Shown piece after piece: positions 35,626-36,244 of a DNA stretch of 36,244 bases. Within the stretch, counting starts at the first letter, position 1; each line of letters starts with the position of its first letter. A program made the translations under genes and the position numbers. The notes beneath the pieces are model-generated. The model saw nothing but the letters and a program-made list of their open reading frames with translations, did no database searches and was not told the DNA's origin. This stretch comes from Phycicoccus sp. (lineage in GTDB: Bacteria > Actinomycetota > Actinomycetes > Actinomycetales > Dermatophilaceae). The stretch is from positions 1 to 36,244 of the forward strand of contig JAGOME010000046.1 of NCBI GenBank assembly GCA_017993715.1, written 5' to 3'.

Positions 35626-36197
35626 CACACGATCGTGAGCTGGGGCCCGAACAACGCCATGGCCGCCACCGCGCGCTCATGGTTCTCGCGCGTCGATCCC
35701 GCACACGCGGCGCGCACGACCCTGATCGACGCACCGGCATCGGCAGCGGGCAGCGCCGTCGCGATCACGCAACAGTCGGTCGAGACCCCGGCGAGTGCCA
35801 GCCGCGGCTGGTCGCCGACGATGGCCCGCAGATCGGCATTCCACTTCCCGAAGGTTGGGGACGTCACCGTGTGTCGGGAGGCATCGGCCAACTCGGGGAC
35901 CACGGCATAGAGCGGGTCGCCGTCGGGCACGAGGGCAAATGGCCACTGCTGGTAGTACGCGTCCCAGGACCCGCCGGCCCCCGCATCGGCGACGTAGCGG
36001 GTCACGACGGTCCGCCGGGGTCCGAATGCAGCCGCAAGCTCGACGATGGCGGGCACGGTCGCCGCCCACAGCGGCGACCCCCAGGGCGACACGTCCGGTG
36101 AGGCGAAGATCGCCTGGGGGTCGATGATGACGAGCCACTCCCCAGGTAGGGGCGCCGGCATCGACGCTCGCGGGTCGGCCCGGACGTCCGGGGCCAT
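35625..36197 (-). CDS. Isochorismatase-family cysteine hydrolase
   Basis: A 190-residue protein. The presumed catalytic Asp is in 'LVIIDPQAIF', Lys in 'TFGKWN' and Cys in 'VSTDCCVIATAL', the triad of the isochorismatase/nicotinamidase fold. Relatives hydrolyse isochorismate, nicotinamide, N-carbamoylsarcosine or similar amides. The substrate cannot be assigned. ATG 36197 overlaps the stop of the next upstream gene by one base (TGATG), so an operon continues beyond the window. Confidence 0.85.
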   Translation of the reverse strand: MAPDVRADPRASMPAPLPGEWLVIIDPQAIFASPDVSPWGSPLWAATVPAIVELAAAFGPRRTVVTRYVADAGAGGSWDAYYQQWPFALVPDGDPLYAVVPELADASRHTVTSPTFGKWNADLRAIVGDQPRLALAGVSTDCCVIATALPAADAGASIRVVRAACAGSTRENHERAVAAMALFGPQLTIV

Positions 36198-36244
36198 CAG
36201 GCCTGCTCCTCCTGACGGCGAACGGTGCCTCGGCGCAGCACGAG
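36197..36244 (-). CDS. 3' end of an upstream operon gene, cut by the window edge
   Basis: On the minus strand the last 15 codons read LVLRRGTVRRQEEQA and stop with TGA overlapping the next ATG by one base; GGAGG in this tail serves as the next gene's ribosome binding site. Too short to identify. Nicotinate phosphoribosyltransferase is a plausible actinobacterial neighbour but is only a guess. Confidence 0.45.
   Translation of the reverse strand, partial: LVLRRGTVRRQEEQA

Overview
The window is high-GC (about 70% by eye) and densely coded. It reads as a chromosomal segment of an actinobacterium. The best guess is the order Micrococcales, around Intrasporangiaceae/Dermatophilaceae. That guess rests on the gene set (fba with DUF3151, HelD, SCP2-like and F420-type LLM proteins, LuxR/TrmB-like regulators) and on several GTG or leaderless starts; no 16S or other marker is present to prove it. 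LAYOUT: (1) 1-4 kb: the 3' part of a degenerate Hsp70-like membrane protein with a Ser/Thr/Pro-rich tail, followed at once by a large ATP-binding LuxR regulator. (2) 4-6.4 kb, minus strand: a translationally coupled pair, phospholipase D-like protein then HAD phosphatase. (3) 6.5-11.4 kb, plus strand: fba, DUF3151, a HTH regulator, purA and DUF402. (4) 11.4-11.8 kb: a palindromic extragenic element between two convergent genes. (5) 11.8-15.2 kb, minus strand: a TrmB/LuxR-like regulator with a well-formed promoter, then HelD. (6) 15.5-34.7 kb: a dispersed purine region. It holds purD, purC, a full-length fused purL, purF and purM. Between them lie a NAD(P)-binding protein, a GNAT plus enolase-superfamily pair (possible N-succinylamino-acid racemase module), a spermidine-synthase-like protein, an SCP2-like protein, an LLM oxidoreductase, a small membrane protein, an orphan IS3-type OrfA and a membrane molybdopterin oxidoreductase. 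A PadR/HAAS two-gene cassette, flanked by imperfect direct repeats, separates purF from purM. (7) 33.7-36.2 kb: a strictosidine-synthase/SMP-30-like protein, a tandem 61-bp palindromic repeat, and a minus-strand operon of isochorismatase-family hydrolase and GNAT. HOW THE GENES WORK TOGETHER: purF, purD, purL, purM and purC supply five activities of IMP synthesis and purA leads from IMP toward AMP; purN, purE/K, purB and purH are not here. Fba belongs to glycolysis. HelD and the stand-alone regulators are housekeeping or regulatory neighbours. MOST UNUSUAL SIGNALS: the roughly 371-bp nested palindrome at 11.4-11.8 kb; the repeat-flanked PadR cassette in the purF-purM gap; the three-unit 61-bp array whose last copy supplies the stop codon of a neighbouring gene; strong enrichment of the heptamer GAATGCC/GGCATTC through the whole window; and palindromes sitting at the promoters of the two related regulators. 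I did not find a clear new defence system, CRISPR array, rRNA or tRNA.
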